From Epiperipatus broadwayi (lineage: Eukaryota; Onychophora; Udeonychophora; Euonychophora; Peripatidae), in contig JAQFVV010012420.1 in the NCBI GenBank assembly GCA_028023455.1, positions 6,637,176 through 6,701,175 of the forward strand: a stretch of DNA of 64,000 nucleotides, in the 5' to 3' direction. A program made the position numbers and the translations under genes. The notes beneath the pieces were generated by a model. The model was given only the letters and a program-made list of their open reading frames with translations. It was not told where the DNA came from and did not search any database. Each line of letters begins with the position of its first letter. Position 1 is the stretch's first letter. Positions 13,151-24,780 of this stretch are shown piece after piece.

Positions 13151-13188
13151 TCACTGTTCTGCAGACAAATCACTGTTCTGCAGACAAA
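13151..13188 (+). repeat. 19-bp unit in two perfect tandem copies
   Basis: TCACTGTTCTGCAGACAAA occurs at 13151-13169 and again at 13170-13188 without change. Confidence 0.9.
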
Positions 13189-13312
13189 TAAGACAAACTT
13201 GGACCAACTTAAACAATACACTGAAAATTTCTATGACAAGCCACCCCCTTTCTATCATTAAATACTCACCAAAGAAAAAATATTAAATTTCTCAAAACTT
13301 TCAAATAATACC

Positions 13313-13476
13313 TGCAAGTGCTTCATAAACAGAGTTTTAGATTACTAATGGAAAAAAAAATTAAATTTCAGGTTATTTCTTTTTTTTAGTTAGATGCATT
13401 TACTGATACAGTGCTATTTAATTACAATTGGTTTCTTGTGCCTATTCAGAAGGTCACAATATATATATATATATTG
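13313..13476 (-). repeat. dispersed repeat, copy 1, ending in (AT)n
   Basis: Read on the minus strand it starts at an AT dinucleotide run (13459-13476), then TTGTGACCTTCTGAAT, GGCACAAG, an AACTAAAAAAAA segment and a TAATCTAAAAC segment. The same order appears on the plus strand at 18535-18700. The shared edge at a TA run suggests insertion into, or seeding of, TA microsatellites. Confidence 0.65.
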
Positions 13477-14092
13477 TTGTACCGATGTACATCGTGACCA
13501 AATGTGTAGTATTCTTTCAGAGTAAAAATATTTAGTAAATTTCATTTTAAAAAAATAAAACAGAAAAAATTAAAGTAAAATAAAAGTTTTAAAAGTTGAA
13601 GGAAAAGAAAATTAAAAAACAAAAGATTAGGGTAGGTGGGTTTATTGTTAAAAAATATATATAAACAATTTTAAAAGGAGGATATGATTTTTTTTAAAAA
13701 AAAGGTGAAATAAAAAATGATTTAATATTACTTTTAATTAATTCATAATAAAAGTAATGAAAAAAAAAGATAGAGTTCATTTTGTCTTATAATAAAAGAA
13801 TTAAATATGTGCGTATATAAAAATTTTGAATAAAGAAAAAAAAAATAGAAGCCAAATTGGAGCAAAGTTAAATATACAATGGATCCACGAGATAAGAAGC
13901 ACTGGATAAAAAAAAAGTGAACTTTGTATTGTTAAAAAAAATGTACTTTTCTACATTTCATTTTAGAATATTTCAAAATATTTTATAGAATCCAAAATTC
14001 ATAGATTCATTCAAAATCATTTAATTCAAAATTAATCAATTTTAATCAAAATAAAAATTTAGAATCAAAGAATCAAAAGAAAACTATAGAAG

Positions 14093-14254
14093 TTAATATT
14101 CAGACAAAATGATGCATTGCTGAATCCATCGTATCATGTAACCAGCTGAAGCCTTCTCTGCAGCACCATCAGCAGATAGTTCAAAGAGCAAACCATGTTC
14201 AGGTAAAGTCAAAGAAACAGCTTGAGTGTCCATGCCGATATCCATGAGTGTCAT
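14093..14254 (-). CDS. short ORF or candidate exon, 53 codons
   Basis: On the minus strand an ATG after TTAG opens MTLMDIGMDTQAVSLTLPEH, continues GLLFELSADGAAEKASAGYM, then IRWIQQCIILSEY and stops (TAA, 14093-14095). The segment is markedly less AT-rich than its surroundings, has balanced codon use and contains GAA, GCT and GGT codons. It therefore looks like real coding sequence, past or present. It may be a terminal exon with an acceptor at TTAG (14255-14256), or a retrocopied fragment: a 12-bp direct repeat, CTATAGAAGTTA, lies on both sides (14084-14095 and 14320-14331). I cannot name the protein. The SADGAAEKASAGYMIRWIQQ part is vaguely like the end of a PH-type domain, but this is weak. 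Confidence 0.45.
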   Translation of the reverse strand: MTLMDIGMDTQAVSLTLPEHGLLFELSADGAAEKASAGYMIRWIQQCIILSEY

Positions 14255-14331
14255 CTAACATCGCAAATTAAGGGAATATTTACGTGGAGTTTAGCGCTAA
14301 CCGGTTAAAAACAACATTCTATAGAAGTTAC

Positions 14332-16248
14332 ATTTTGCTATACTTACGTCAAGTCAGATTTCAAATCCTAGGTAATGTTTCATTTTTTCTATTCTCCAAT
14401 TCTTGCTCTCTAAGCCATGATAAATAAATAAATAAAACTTTTAACTTTACAAACTAGTATCTTTAGGACATAAATTAAATTGGCTCCATTGTTCAACTTT
14501 TATTCAAAATTATTAATTGTGTGTATGTGTGAATTTTAATTCAATATGTTCTGTATTTTTCTTAGTTATTTATAATGTATTAAAATATTTATTCAAATAA
14601 AAAGAATGTGCATGGTTATATTATAAGACCAAACGATTATTTAAAGAAAAAAGTGAGATTTAAATTGTCGTTGAAACATTTATGTTGATAAACGAACATA
14701 CACATTTATGATAAGATAATATGTTTAATAAAATGGGAATTGAAAGACTTAATTGTTGTTGAGAAGAGATTAAGTTGAAACTAAAAGAGTAGGGAGTATT
14801 TTTTTTTAAATAAGGATTTTTTTTAATGACGCCAAAGTTTATCATACAGTAAATCTTTATTATTACTCTAAAATAGAATTTTAGAGTGGGCGGAGAGTTT
14901 TTTAAAGACAGCTACAACTTGATGAGCTAGCTGGGATTTCAGGTACTAAATTTGTTGCTGGTCAAGTAAACATGTTAATTACTCCGTGATTAACTGGCGC
15001 CTAAAAGGATTACTTCAAAATAAATAAAGTGTTTGGTTGATCAGTGTTTTAGTTTAGTAGCCTAAGTGTTTATATTATTGGTAGCTTGCTGCCAATGATA
15101 TTGCTCACTCTACCTGAGGACCAGAGACTTTCAGAGATTGGATAGTGTGTTAATGAGGGAAGAATAAAAATATATTTCTATTGTTATTATTATAAAATAA
15201 AGAAGGTGGGTGGTTCAATATATATATTATAATGGTTAACTGAGAAGCAATAGGTTGAACAAGACCCATCACTAGAAAGTGCCACTATATTTATCATCTG
15301 TAATATTTTACTACTATTTATGATTGTTAAAATTTATGCATCAGCCTTTATTGTGTGTTTAACTTCTGATATTTATATAGAAAAATTAATATTTAGTGGT
15401 GAGATATTCAACAATAAATCCCTACAAAGCCTTTAACCACTACTAGCAATTTGATTTACGTCCAGAGAACTAGAGATTCTTTGGAATATTTAGTTGTCTA
15501 AAGCATATGTCTGTATAACAATGACAATGATTAATAAAAGAGAGCTACTAAAATAAAATAAAACCACCAGGAATAAATTGTAAATTCATTCAAGTAATAT
15601 TAAAATATTCATTATAAGCCACAGTGTTTTATAATTAACTTGAGTAATTTAAAGTCTATTTTTCAGTTTATTTATAATACAAAATTGTATCAATGAATCA
15701 TAATTCTTAAACCTTATGCCATGCACACATAGATATAACATTTTTCTACACATCTTTCTGCATACCATTATAGAGCAGATCTAAATAGACAATCAATAAC
15801 ATCAGCTATTTTATTCATAAATTAATTGGTTATGCATGTTAATACCATGTTTAGATGTGTTTGCACATATATCAGAACATTTTATTTAGTAAATAACACC
15901 TGCATAAACTCCAATCAAGCATCATATAATAGTAACTCCTACAAATAATTACACATTCTTAATCCTCCCAACAATAAGAATTTAATATCGATGATCATCA
16001 TTATAAAAATCAATAATTAACCACATACTAAATTCAGAAATACTTGAAATATACATGTATATATATTATTTGTGCAAATTATTATTAAATTTAATAAAAC
16101 ACTACTTTAAAATCTAAAGATTAGGTGTTGAATCATCGATAAATTGTAAGTATGTTTCAAAATACGTCATAAAAATTAGACACATAAAATCTTGTAAATA
16201 TAGTAATAATTTAATATAATTATGTCAGTAATGATTCTGCAATATATA
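14332..16248. other. no gene seen
   Basis: AT-rich sequence, with slightly more CpG up to about 15010. No supported coding segment or clear repeat. Confidence 0.35.
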
Positions 16249-16420
16249 TATAATTGAAATAATAAATTTAACGGTTTACAGACTATTACAAACAATCCTT
16301 AAATCCGCAGAAGTACTTTCGGTTAATTTCAGGTTTAAGAAATTAACCGAAAGTACTTCTGCGGATTTAAGGATTGTTTGTAATAGTTTGTAAACCGTTA
16401 AATTTATTATTTCAATTATA
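16249..16420. mobile_element. near-perfect 172-bp palindrome (foldback or MITE)
   Basis: Two 82-bp arms (16249-16330 and 16339-16420) are reverse complements with one mismatch seen (near 16281), separated by only 8 bases (AGGTTTAA). It contains the GC-richer block CCGCAGAAGTACTTTCGG. The near identity of the arms indicates a young element or recent conversion. The transcript would form a long hairpin. Confidence 0.85.
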
Positions 16421-17978
16421 ATTACAATTTTGTTTTTAATTAACGGACATTTTATTTTATTTTACATATATATAATACTATATAACTAGAATCACTTGGA
16501 AACTTAATTCACAAATCAAGCCTATTTTAAACAAAGCAAATGCACATTCTAGTATTAGCTTCAATAGGCTTCCAATCAATATCTTGGCATTCTTTTTCCC
16601 TTTTTAATATTAATCGTAATAAATTCTTTAAAATTTGATAGTATTTACAGAGATCAATTACAAATAATTTTCACTATCATATGCTTTCTGATTTAATATT
16701 TTTCAAGTTTTATACAAATAAGATTATTTTTTGAAGCACTAATAGGTTAACTATATATAAGGAGGACGATTTCTTTTTCTGCAAACCAAACTATTGATTC
16801 TTATTAAATGTTTTGAAATGAACCATTAGCTGTGAAGTTTAGCCGTCACAACTCACTCTCTTATTTCAAACTCTTAAAAATAAAATTATAATAATACAGA
16901 ACAATTGAAACCATAAATATACTTTCCACAATAAAAAAGAAGTTAACAAAGAAATAAATGATGAAGTAAATAATAATATGAGTCTTCAGACAAAAAAAAA
17001 GTCCATTTAAAAATTTAAATGAAGTATTTGAGATGTTTGTAAATTAAAAATGACTTTGCTATAATACTTCAGATTAGAATTTATTCAGCAGTCAGCAAAA
17101 TCCAATGGCAATATTACCAAAAATTTTTTTTTTACATAACATATATATTTTTTATTTTAAAAGAACTCTGTATTTGAAATTTAAAGTTTTAAGTTGACAT
17201 TGCAGGATCCTGTATTTGCTTTGGTGGAGTTTAAACATTTGTCATAATCGATTTTCCACACACATTGTCACCAGTAGTTTTTCATACATATTTGAAATAT
17301 CTATCATTGATAATTATTAGTTGCAGATTTCTATTGATCTAATTGCAGATAATTAGATACCACTGAGATTAATCCAATGAAGTTTTATATAGTTAGGAAG
17401 AAGTTCCTAGATGCAGATTAACAACGCATGAAAAAATTGCAGTATACTGGGGATGTTTCTGATAGTCAATATTAATTTTATGGCAATGCCATATTAATAA
17501 TCAGGATGATGAGCGAGAGAATTAGAAAAAAAAACTGAATTGATATCAGTTGCACATTATTTATGTTAAAAGTTTTTTTTTCTAGAGAATTATAATTTCA
17601 TAATTACAATAAAAAATTATAGTAGGAATTTTCTATTTTTAAAACAAATTAAAAATTTATAATAAGTCATAATTAAGGATTAAATTATTTTAAGAGCAAT
17701 TATTTCTGATAATATAACAATATATTACAAATTTATTTCTGACTAATACATCCTATAGTTTTTTTTACTGGAAATTTGTTATTTAATGCTTTTTTTTTTT
17801 TTAAGAAACTTTTTTAATTAATAAATAATTAAATTTTTACATATAAAAAGAACAAAACATTTTCTTTCCTTAAAAAACATTTTTATTAAAACTAAAATAT
17901 AATTCTCTATATGTAGGATGTGTGCATTAAATTTGAATATAACCTATTATATTATATTGTAAAAGGAGGTTGCCTTGA

Positions 17979-17986
17979 CTATAGGT
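17979..17986. repeat. left 8-bp target-site duplication of the hAT element
   Basis: CTATAGGT, identical to 18313-18320 on the other side of the element. Confidence 0.9.
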
Positions 17987-18312
17987 CAAGGATCCCCAAC
18001 CTTTTTGCACTTAAGAGCACATTTTATAATACCGGCCAGGTGGCGGGCACCATTTATTTTTTCAATGTAAATTTATAGTTGGATATTGTTAATAACACAC
18101 ATAATGTACAAAAAAATATTTATTTCAAAAATAAAGTATAGTATGCCCTATAATTTGATCACAATATAATACAATAATTTATAAGAAATTTTAAAAATTA
18201 AATTTATTTGTATCAGATAAATAATTTTTTATCGTATTTGGATAGTGGCGGGCAAACTTAAAATGGTCTGTGGGTGCCAAGGTGCCTGCAGGTATAGGGT
18301 TGGGGACCCCTG
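17987..18312. mobile_element. non-autonomous hAT element, 326 bp
   Basis: The left end CAAGGATCCCCAACC and the right end GGTTGGGGACCCCTG are inverted repeats differing at two positions. They match the general CAGNGGTCCCCAA form of hAT superfamily termini. The element is bounded by a perfect 8-bp duplication (CTATAGGT), the duplication length typical of hAT transposases. The interior is AT-rich with no ORF, apart from two GGTGGCGGGC-like patches near the ends (18038 and 18245) that could be subterminal transposase-binding repeats. It depends on a transposase supplied in trans. A paralogue of the insertion locus without the element lies at 8443-8490. Confidence 0.9.
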
Positions 18313-18320
18313 CTATAGGT
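18313..18320. repeat. right 8-bp target-site duplication of the hAT element
   Basis: CTATAGGT, identical to 17979-17986. Confidence 0.9.
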
Positions 18321-18534
18321 TGAAATTGTTGATAGCTTAAGGATTGATAGTTATTATCTATATTTATATATGTATTAAAGCCTTGAGTAATTGGCTTTAT
18401 TGTCTTAGTAAACCTATTCTATTATATTCACTTGGCCATACTTTCTATCTTTTTAAATGCAATTTGCTATTTTAATCTTAAATTAATCTCCTTTTACCAA
18501 CTAAAATAAACTTGAAATTGATTTTCTATTTCAA

Positions 18535-18700
18535 TATATATATATATATATATTGTGACCTTCTGAATGGGCACAAGTAATTAAAGTATACTGTGTTAGT
18601 GGTGAATAACTGCATTTAACTAAAAAAAAAAGTGAAATAGCACTAAAATTTTAAATTTTTTTTGTTAATGGTCTAAAACCTTATATGTAAGTTGCTTATG
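18535..18700 (+). repeat. dispersed repeat, copy 2, starting at (TA)n
   Basis: After a TA run it reads TTGTGACCTTCTGAATGGGC, ACAAG and then an AACTAAAAAAAA segment. This is the inverted counterpart of the copy at 13313-13476, with perhaps four fifths identity by eye. Confidence 0.65.
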
Positions 18701-19582
18701 AATGTTAGTGGAATTTTTATAAGAATTTGTTAGTATTATTATATTTGATGAAGTATTTAATGCAAGAAAGGGTGGGTGGGTTATTACAGAAATTGTTGAT
18801 ATGCAAGTTAGGTTGATGTAAATTTATTTTATTTATTTGTGGAATAGTGGTTGACATTTGTCTAGATGGTTTTCTGATCTGTTTCTTCATTGGCACATCC
18901 ATCCATGTATAAATAATATAATCAGTGAAATATTTTTAACTCATAGCCATATCAATCATATTTTAGTCAGGATAATTTAGTATTCATATAGCAGTATATG
19001 TGTATGCATGTATGTCTATATCATCTTTTAATTTCATTTTCATATTTAATTACAATATAAAATTTGACATTCTACAAAACATTTAAAATTACAGTAAATA
19101 TCTCTGATAACAGATGTAAATATATATTGAGTGATTAATAGATATCTGGATTAGTGAATTATTTGACAAATTAAATTGTGTTATCAACTATTTTATTTTA
19201 CTGATTAATTAATATTCATTTATTTCAACAGTGTAAAAAAAGTTTTTTTTTTTAATATTTTTTTTTATTTGGTTTGATTTAATTTAGAAAATCAAAATGA
19301 TTTTTTTTATCAAGAAATTTTTTTTGAATATTTATTCCCTAATTAACCAAGTGCAAAGGGTGGAGCTAACCTTTGGAGGATAAGATGACCTCTTGATTGA
19401 TGGAAAAGAAATGTATTTAAGTAATAGTTAGTAATAGAAATTCAGTGATTATTCATTCAGTCATTCATTCATTATCTGCCACTTCTTCTTTGTGCATTTT
19501 TTTTAAAAATCTCTTCCAAAAATCAAATCAGTTAAACTCCAAAGTGTGAATTTTTAAACATTATTTTCTTTATTGATTTCAG

Positions 19583-19643
19583 TGTGGGAATTCTAACTAC
19601 CAGACAGTTTTAAGGAAGGATGTCAAGCAAAATTATAAAAAAG
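19583..19643 (+). CDS. candidate internal coding exon (61 nt)
   Basis: A good acceptor (TTTTCTTTATTGATTTCAG) is followed by 20 open codons, CGNSNYQTVLRKDVKQNYKK, and a donor AAG then GTATAT. It starts in phase 0 and leaves one base. The composition is less AT-rich than the flanks. No family is recognised. It is on the same strand as the candidate terminal exon at 51809-51859, but about 32 kb apart, so a link is only a possibility. Confidence 0.4.
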
Positions 19644-20347
19644 GTATATTTTTCTTCATTTTCTCCATTCAGTTAAATGTTAAAATACCCTAGCATCTTT
19701 AAAATGTATGTATATGCTGATAATTTTAATCTACTTTGTTTGCTTATATCTTCTATTAATACTAAGGAAAAAATGAAATTGCATGAACGTTCTAATCTGT
19801 TAAATAAATTGTGTGAACTTTATAATCTTTTAAGGAAATTTATGCAGAACTACTTAACAAAACCTACTTAAATTTTTCTCTAATTGTATAAAAGTCAAGT
19901 TAAACTGGAAGGATGCAAGTATAATATTTCTGTGCTATATATTTGAATTACTCCGTGATAATAATTATGCTTGTTATTCATACCTATAAATTACTTTTTT
20001 AACAAAGTGAATGTGTGGCTTACAAATAATTGATTAATTACTAGTATTTATTTAATATGACATGTTTAAATCAAGTAGAAGAACATTAATATTACATATT
20101 TCTTGTTCTTCTTGATATATGGACTTATTATAAAATAAAAATATTATTGCTTAAGGAATTGTAGATCTATGTGAATAGTTAATTAACAAAGGACCAAAAA
20201 TAATTATATCTGTGATAATTTATAAAGTTAATAGCAAGCTAATGTTTACTTATCTTAAAGTTGTTCTTTCTAATGATCCATTCATCTATTATAATTATCC
20301 ATTTTTCTGAGTCATCAATTACTTATTCTAAGGTCTATTGTTATCTT

Positions 20348-20644
20348 CTAAATCCTTTGATGTTTTTTTGAGGATATACCAGATAATGGATGAGGATCTC
20401 TGGAGAAAAAGATTAGAATGAATGGTTGATATGCTTTTTGGAATTGCATTTTACATGGGATGCCATAATTTTGGAAGGTCTGGATGAGCTTATAATAGTT
20501 TGAGCACATTGTTTTATTTTGTCTTTTTTTAAAAAAAAATAGTGGTGATGGTAAATGTCCATAAGCCCATAGAAGAATAAATGTCACAATTTCCTTCTGC
20601 TTTTTTAAATGACTTAATATATCCATTTTGGTTTTTAAGCTCAA
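20348..20644 (-). pseudogene. unrecognised 98-codon ORF, perhaps a transposon remnant
   Basis: The minus-strand frame encodes a product with segments such as KQKEIVTFILLWAYGHLPSP and YKLIQTFQNYGIPCKMQFQ. It is richer in proline, glycine and tryptophan than chance ORFs in this AT-rich DNA. No motif fits a family I know, and no splice sites or neighbours support it. It may be a relic of an old transposon protein, or chance. Confidence 0.2.
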
Positions 20645-21539
20645 ACATTTTCTTGATTTTTTTCATGATCACATATTAGTTGCTGCCATGATTATAATTG
20701 AAAATGTATTTAGCTATAAACTTTTAAGCAGAATCACTAGGAAAAAAGTGTCTTTTAACTATCCAAAAGAAAAGCAAAATAAATGAGGAAGTGAAATTAA
20801 TTAGCAGTTAACATTTTTTTTGTGTTTTTTTGCAATGAAAAAGAAATCCATATTGAAGTTTTATTTTTTTAATTTTTTTACTACTATATTATATTACTTA
20901 CATGAAATAATTTAGAATTTTAAAAAAATGTTTAATAACTTATCTTGATTATAAAGACGTATTATTTATCATTAGTATAAGAGTACCAAAATTAGTAAAA
21001 TGTACATTATCAAGATAACTTAAAAGAAATTCTGATACATTTAAAAAATATCTAATATATTCTGTGTTTGCATATTAAAATCAATATTTAAAGCTTTTTT
21101 TACAATATACTGTGCAGATCTAAATAAATAACATTTTTTGTACAAATAGGCCAGGGCATGACATTTTTTTGCCACAAAGTGTCACATTTTATTAAATGTG
21201 GTAGCTATTTTCTTTAAAATGACTTACAAATTTTCTGATTAGTGCAGTACTTATGAAGGCAGAGATATAAACTATTTAAATAAATATTAAAGATATGAAT
21301 CTTTTTCAGTTTATATACATTATATTTTTATCATACAAAATTTATTAATAATTGCATAATGTATGCAATTTTGCTCCCATTTTTTAAAACTGAAAATGCA
21401 TTTACTTTAACAGTTTTATGCTAAATGTTTACTATTCTAAAACAAATTAAAATCAAGTAATTAGATTAGTTGTTATTTTTGATTTAGATATAGTCATGTT
21501 TGATGGTATTTTGGTATTATTCCTGCTAAAATGTATTCC

Positions 21540-21656
21540 TCTAAGTTTGTAATATGTTTAAAATAATGCCTCCAAGGAATGTGCAGACAAACGTAATCGA
21601 TAAAACTTTCCACAGATCCCATGAAGGTATTATTTTAAACATATCACAAACTTAGA
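21540..21656. mobile_element. 117-bp inverted-repeat element
   Basis: Arms of 32 bp (21540-21571, starting TCTAAGTTTGTAATATG, and 21625-21656) are reverse complements with two mismatches. The 53-bp centre is GC-richer. Probably a short MITE. Confidence 0.7.
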
Positions 21657-22689
21657 AAAATATATCCCTGGAAGTAATAGGTCATATCACATGTAACCTC
21701 AAAGTTCAAATGTAAAAAAAAATAATGGACACATATATTCATTATAGAAAAAGGAAAAAAGACATTATTATACTAAATAAAATAGGTACTTGTGAATTGT
21801 GCCTTTTGAATATGACATTTTGTATCGTCAAAACTATCCTCCCCCTCCCAGCATAGTGGGGTGCTTTGCACTGTCATATTCCACATGCAATATCAAAATT
21901 CAAATCTAAAAAAAAAACATGTGTAAAAAGGAAGAAATATGAAAAAGAACTCTGAAACATTTTTTAAATGGTGAGTTGTAACAAAGTTTTAGATTTCCAT
22001 TATTTTTTTTAATTAAAAAAACCAAACAAAATAGCAAACAGTAAGTTTAATCTTATATTTTAAATATCTTTTTTTTAAAAAAACACAAATATAAAAAGTT
22101 TTACTTGTAAATGTATATAAATGTTTAGCCAACCCCCCCCCCCCAAATATAACAAATTTTACCTCTAAATGTATTTTTCAATTAAAAAAACAGTATTAAT
22201 TGGAAATGATGGGATACATTTATGTTGCTAAAAATAAAGCCATAATGATAGCACAAAATCTTGCAGGTCAACACATTTTACAACTTGGTGTTGTGTATAT
22301 ATGTAGAAAGTTAATATGGATTTGTTGTGCCAGGATTTGTTTGCCATGACATCATGAAATATTGTTTGAATAAATATTATTGGATTAAAAACATCACCAG
22401 AGTAATACATCATAGCAGGAATAATGCCAAAGAACATTTTTGATCCTACAAAGTTTATTATCATAAAACCATTTTTTTTGTTTCAAAATAACAATTACAA
22501 TAAATTACATTACAATGATTGCAATTTTTTCAACAAGAAAAACACTGTTAGTAGAATTTAAATTCATTAAAGTGAGTAAATAGAGTGTACAGTTTTTAAA
22601 CTAATAAACACCTTTTAAAGTTTAATACTCATTTAATATATATGGTTGCTGTACATTATTAAAATATTATTTTGATTATTTATTATACT

Positions 22690-22970
22690 GTAAAAACACT
22701 TTTTGGCTTAGTAATCATTAGCAATAAAAATCTTTACTTTAGATATGTCATTAATGAAGTACTGATTGTCTTGTAAGGACCTTCAATAAAAATTAAATAA
22801 AATACTGTGCACTGTAATTCATTAATTGTATTTTAAGTTTAAATGAGAATATTGTATACAACACTAATATTGTGTACTGTATTGTGTATTATGAATACAC
22901 TCTGAAATATATAATTTCAGCATAAAAATTTCTATTTTGTTTTTGGATGGTATAGCATTAATGACTATCT
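22690..22970 (+). repeat. dispersed repeat family R1, diverged copy
   Basis: It shares with 26390-26725, in the same orientation, the order GTAATCATTA, ACTGATTG, ATTAATTGTATTTTA, TTTCAGCATAAA and ACTATC, with gaps. This is the most diverged of the three copies. Confidence 0.45.
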
Positions 22971-23294
22971 TAACAAATGTTCATCAAAATTTGTTTTTAA
23001 TTTTTTTAAAAATTATACCAATTTTAAATCAAAATAGTGGGGTATAAAGGCGAAGCACTAAGTGAGGTACAGATATATATATAAATAAAATACCTAAAAC
23101 TTTCTTTTTTATTTACAAAAAATTCCAATTTAATTGTGACTTGCCATCAGAAACATAATATTTATTATGCTTCAAAAATAGTTAAAGTCCACACACATAT
23201 ATTTGTATATATATACAAATTAAATCCATTTACTTCTGTTTCTAATCATGATTCAATCCTTTTTTCTTTTCAAAATATACATTACATATAGCCA

Positions 23295-24070
23295 TATAAT
23301 TCTATAATTAAAACACTTCTTTTCTTTTCAAAAACTTTTTGATGTATATATATATATCCACTTGTTCCAACGTTTCGACTATTTTTACTCTATAGTCATT
23401 TTCAAGGATCTAGAAAAAACATATTACATTATAACAAACTTCACATAATAAAACCAAAAAAACCAAAAAAAAAAAACCAAAACAATATAAAAAACACACA
23501 AAAAAATATAAACCCCATAAAAATAAATAAAATACATTAAAATCAATTAAATTAAAACACAAAATATACCCCACACTTACTTGACTCCCTTCTCAAAAAA
23601 CTTTCCTTTTTACATTTTCTTTTATCCAACAAACCAATTGTTACAATAAAAAACTTAGTTCCTTTTTCTTTCTTATATACTTCAAAAATGAAAGAAAAAA
23701 GAACTAAGTTTTTTATTGTAACAATTGGTTTGTTGGATAAAAGAAAATGTAAAAAGGGAAAGTTTTTTGAGAAGGGAGTCAAGTAAGTGTGGGGTATATT
23801 TTGTGTTTTAATTTAATTGATTTTAATGTATTTTATTTATTTTTATTTTTATGGGTTTTATATATTTTTTGTGTGTTTTTTATATTGTTTTGGGTTTTTT
23901 GGTTTTTTTGATTTTATTATGTGAAATTTGTTATAATGTAATATGTTTTTTCTAGATCCTTGAAAATGACTATAGAGTAAAAATAGTCGAAACATTGGAA
24001 CAAGTGGATATATATATACATCAAATAAAGTTTTTGAAAAGAAAAGAAGTGTTTTAATTATAGAATTATA
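23295..24070. mobile_element. 776-bp foldback with PLE-like arms
   Basis: The left arm (23295-23672) and right arm (23690-24070) are near-perfect inverted copies around a 17-base spacer. The outer part of each arm, pointing outward, has a stem-loop: CTTGAAAATGACTAT, a loop, then ATAGTCGAAACATTGG. This is a degenerate hammerhead-like layout typical of PLE terminal repeats. ORFs in the arms (such as 23552-23782 and 23858-24085, minus) only reflect the palindrome. It is probably a head-to-head pair of PLE-end copies or a foldback transposon derived from them. Confidence 0.8.
23943..24006 (+). ncRNA. degenerate hammerhead-like stem-loop (right arm)
   Basis: GACTAT and ATAGTC form a 6-bp stem II, followed directly by GAAACATTGG. 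The 5' core is TTGAAAATGA instead of CTGATGA, so catalysis is unlikely. Flanking CTTG and CAAG could close stem I. The mirror copy lies on the minus strand at about 23360-23410. Confidence 0.45.
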
Positions 24071-24727
24071 CAAATTAAAGTGCAAAATCTTTTAAATGTT
24101 CTGTTGAAAAATTCCCATAATGTTTTTCTGATTTTACTGACATTATATGTAAGCTATCATTATTCCAATTTACCACCATTCCAGTAAAATTATTCATTTT
24201 ATGATGTTTTTAATTTTAAAAATAATTCCATATTCAGCATTTTACAACATTTAATCTGGGTTTTGTTTACATATTAGCAATGCAATTTGTAACTTCTTCA
24301 AATTTTTTTTATTAAGCTGTGTTGCAATATTTAATTTTGATATATCATTATTAATCACAATAAAATGATATTATCCTATATTATCATATTTAGATTCCCA
24401 GAAAACTATAATGTCTTTTTAGAAGACATTCTGTGACTTTGCTTCATTATACTTATTGTGACTTTCAAATAAAATTATTTTATACATAATAGCAGTATGC
24501 TATTTTAGCCGCTGAGATAAAATTGAGAGATTAATCTAAGATCAGGGGTTAAAATAGCTTTCTCCCAATGATGTTATATTTATGACATTACTGGATATAT
24601 TGTTTCTATAATATTTTATTTTGTAATCTAATTTTACTCATTTTTATGGTTTCTTTAAAGCCAAATTTATTCATTTCTTCATTTTATGAAAGTTATTTTG
24701 ATGACATTAAAATGCTATTTAAAAACA

Positions 24728-24780
24728 AGCAGTTGTTGCAGGTTCGCTTCCAGGCCAATGCTTTGATACATAAAAAAAAC
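24728..24780 (+). repeat. 3' fragment of a tRNA-derived SINE, copy 2
   Basis: GGTTCGCTTCC is a close match to the Pol III B box. It is followed by AGGCCAATGCTTTGATAC and an A-tract, as in the fragment at 2113-2175. It is truncated at the 5' side, and no A box is seen. Confidence 0.5.

Noticed and set aside
13270-13311. Minus-strand 42-nt open segment (VLFESFEKFNIFSL) between TTGCAG and GTGAGT
   Set aside because: Good splice-like ends, but it directly abuts the dispersed repeat at 13313-13476, has no partner exon and is very AT-rich; probably chance.
14347-14366. Possible 20-nt exon before GTAAGT on the minus strand next to the 14093 ORF
   Set aside because: In every phase, joining it to the 14254 segment creates a stop codon.
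23552-24085. Two minus-strand ORFs of about 75 codons
   Set aside because: Both lie in the arms of a palindrome and have mirror-image low-complexity sequence; they are chance frames.
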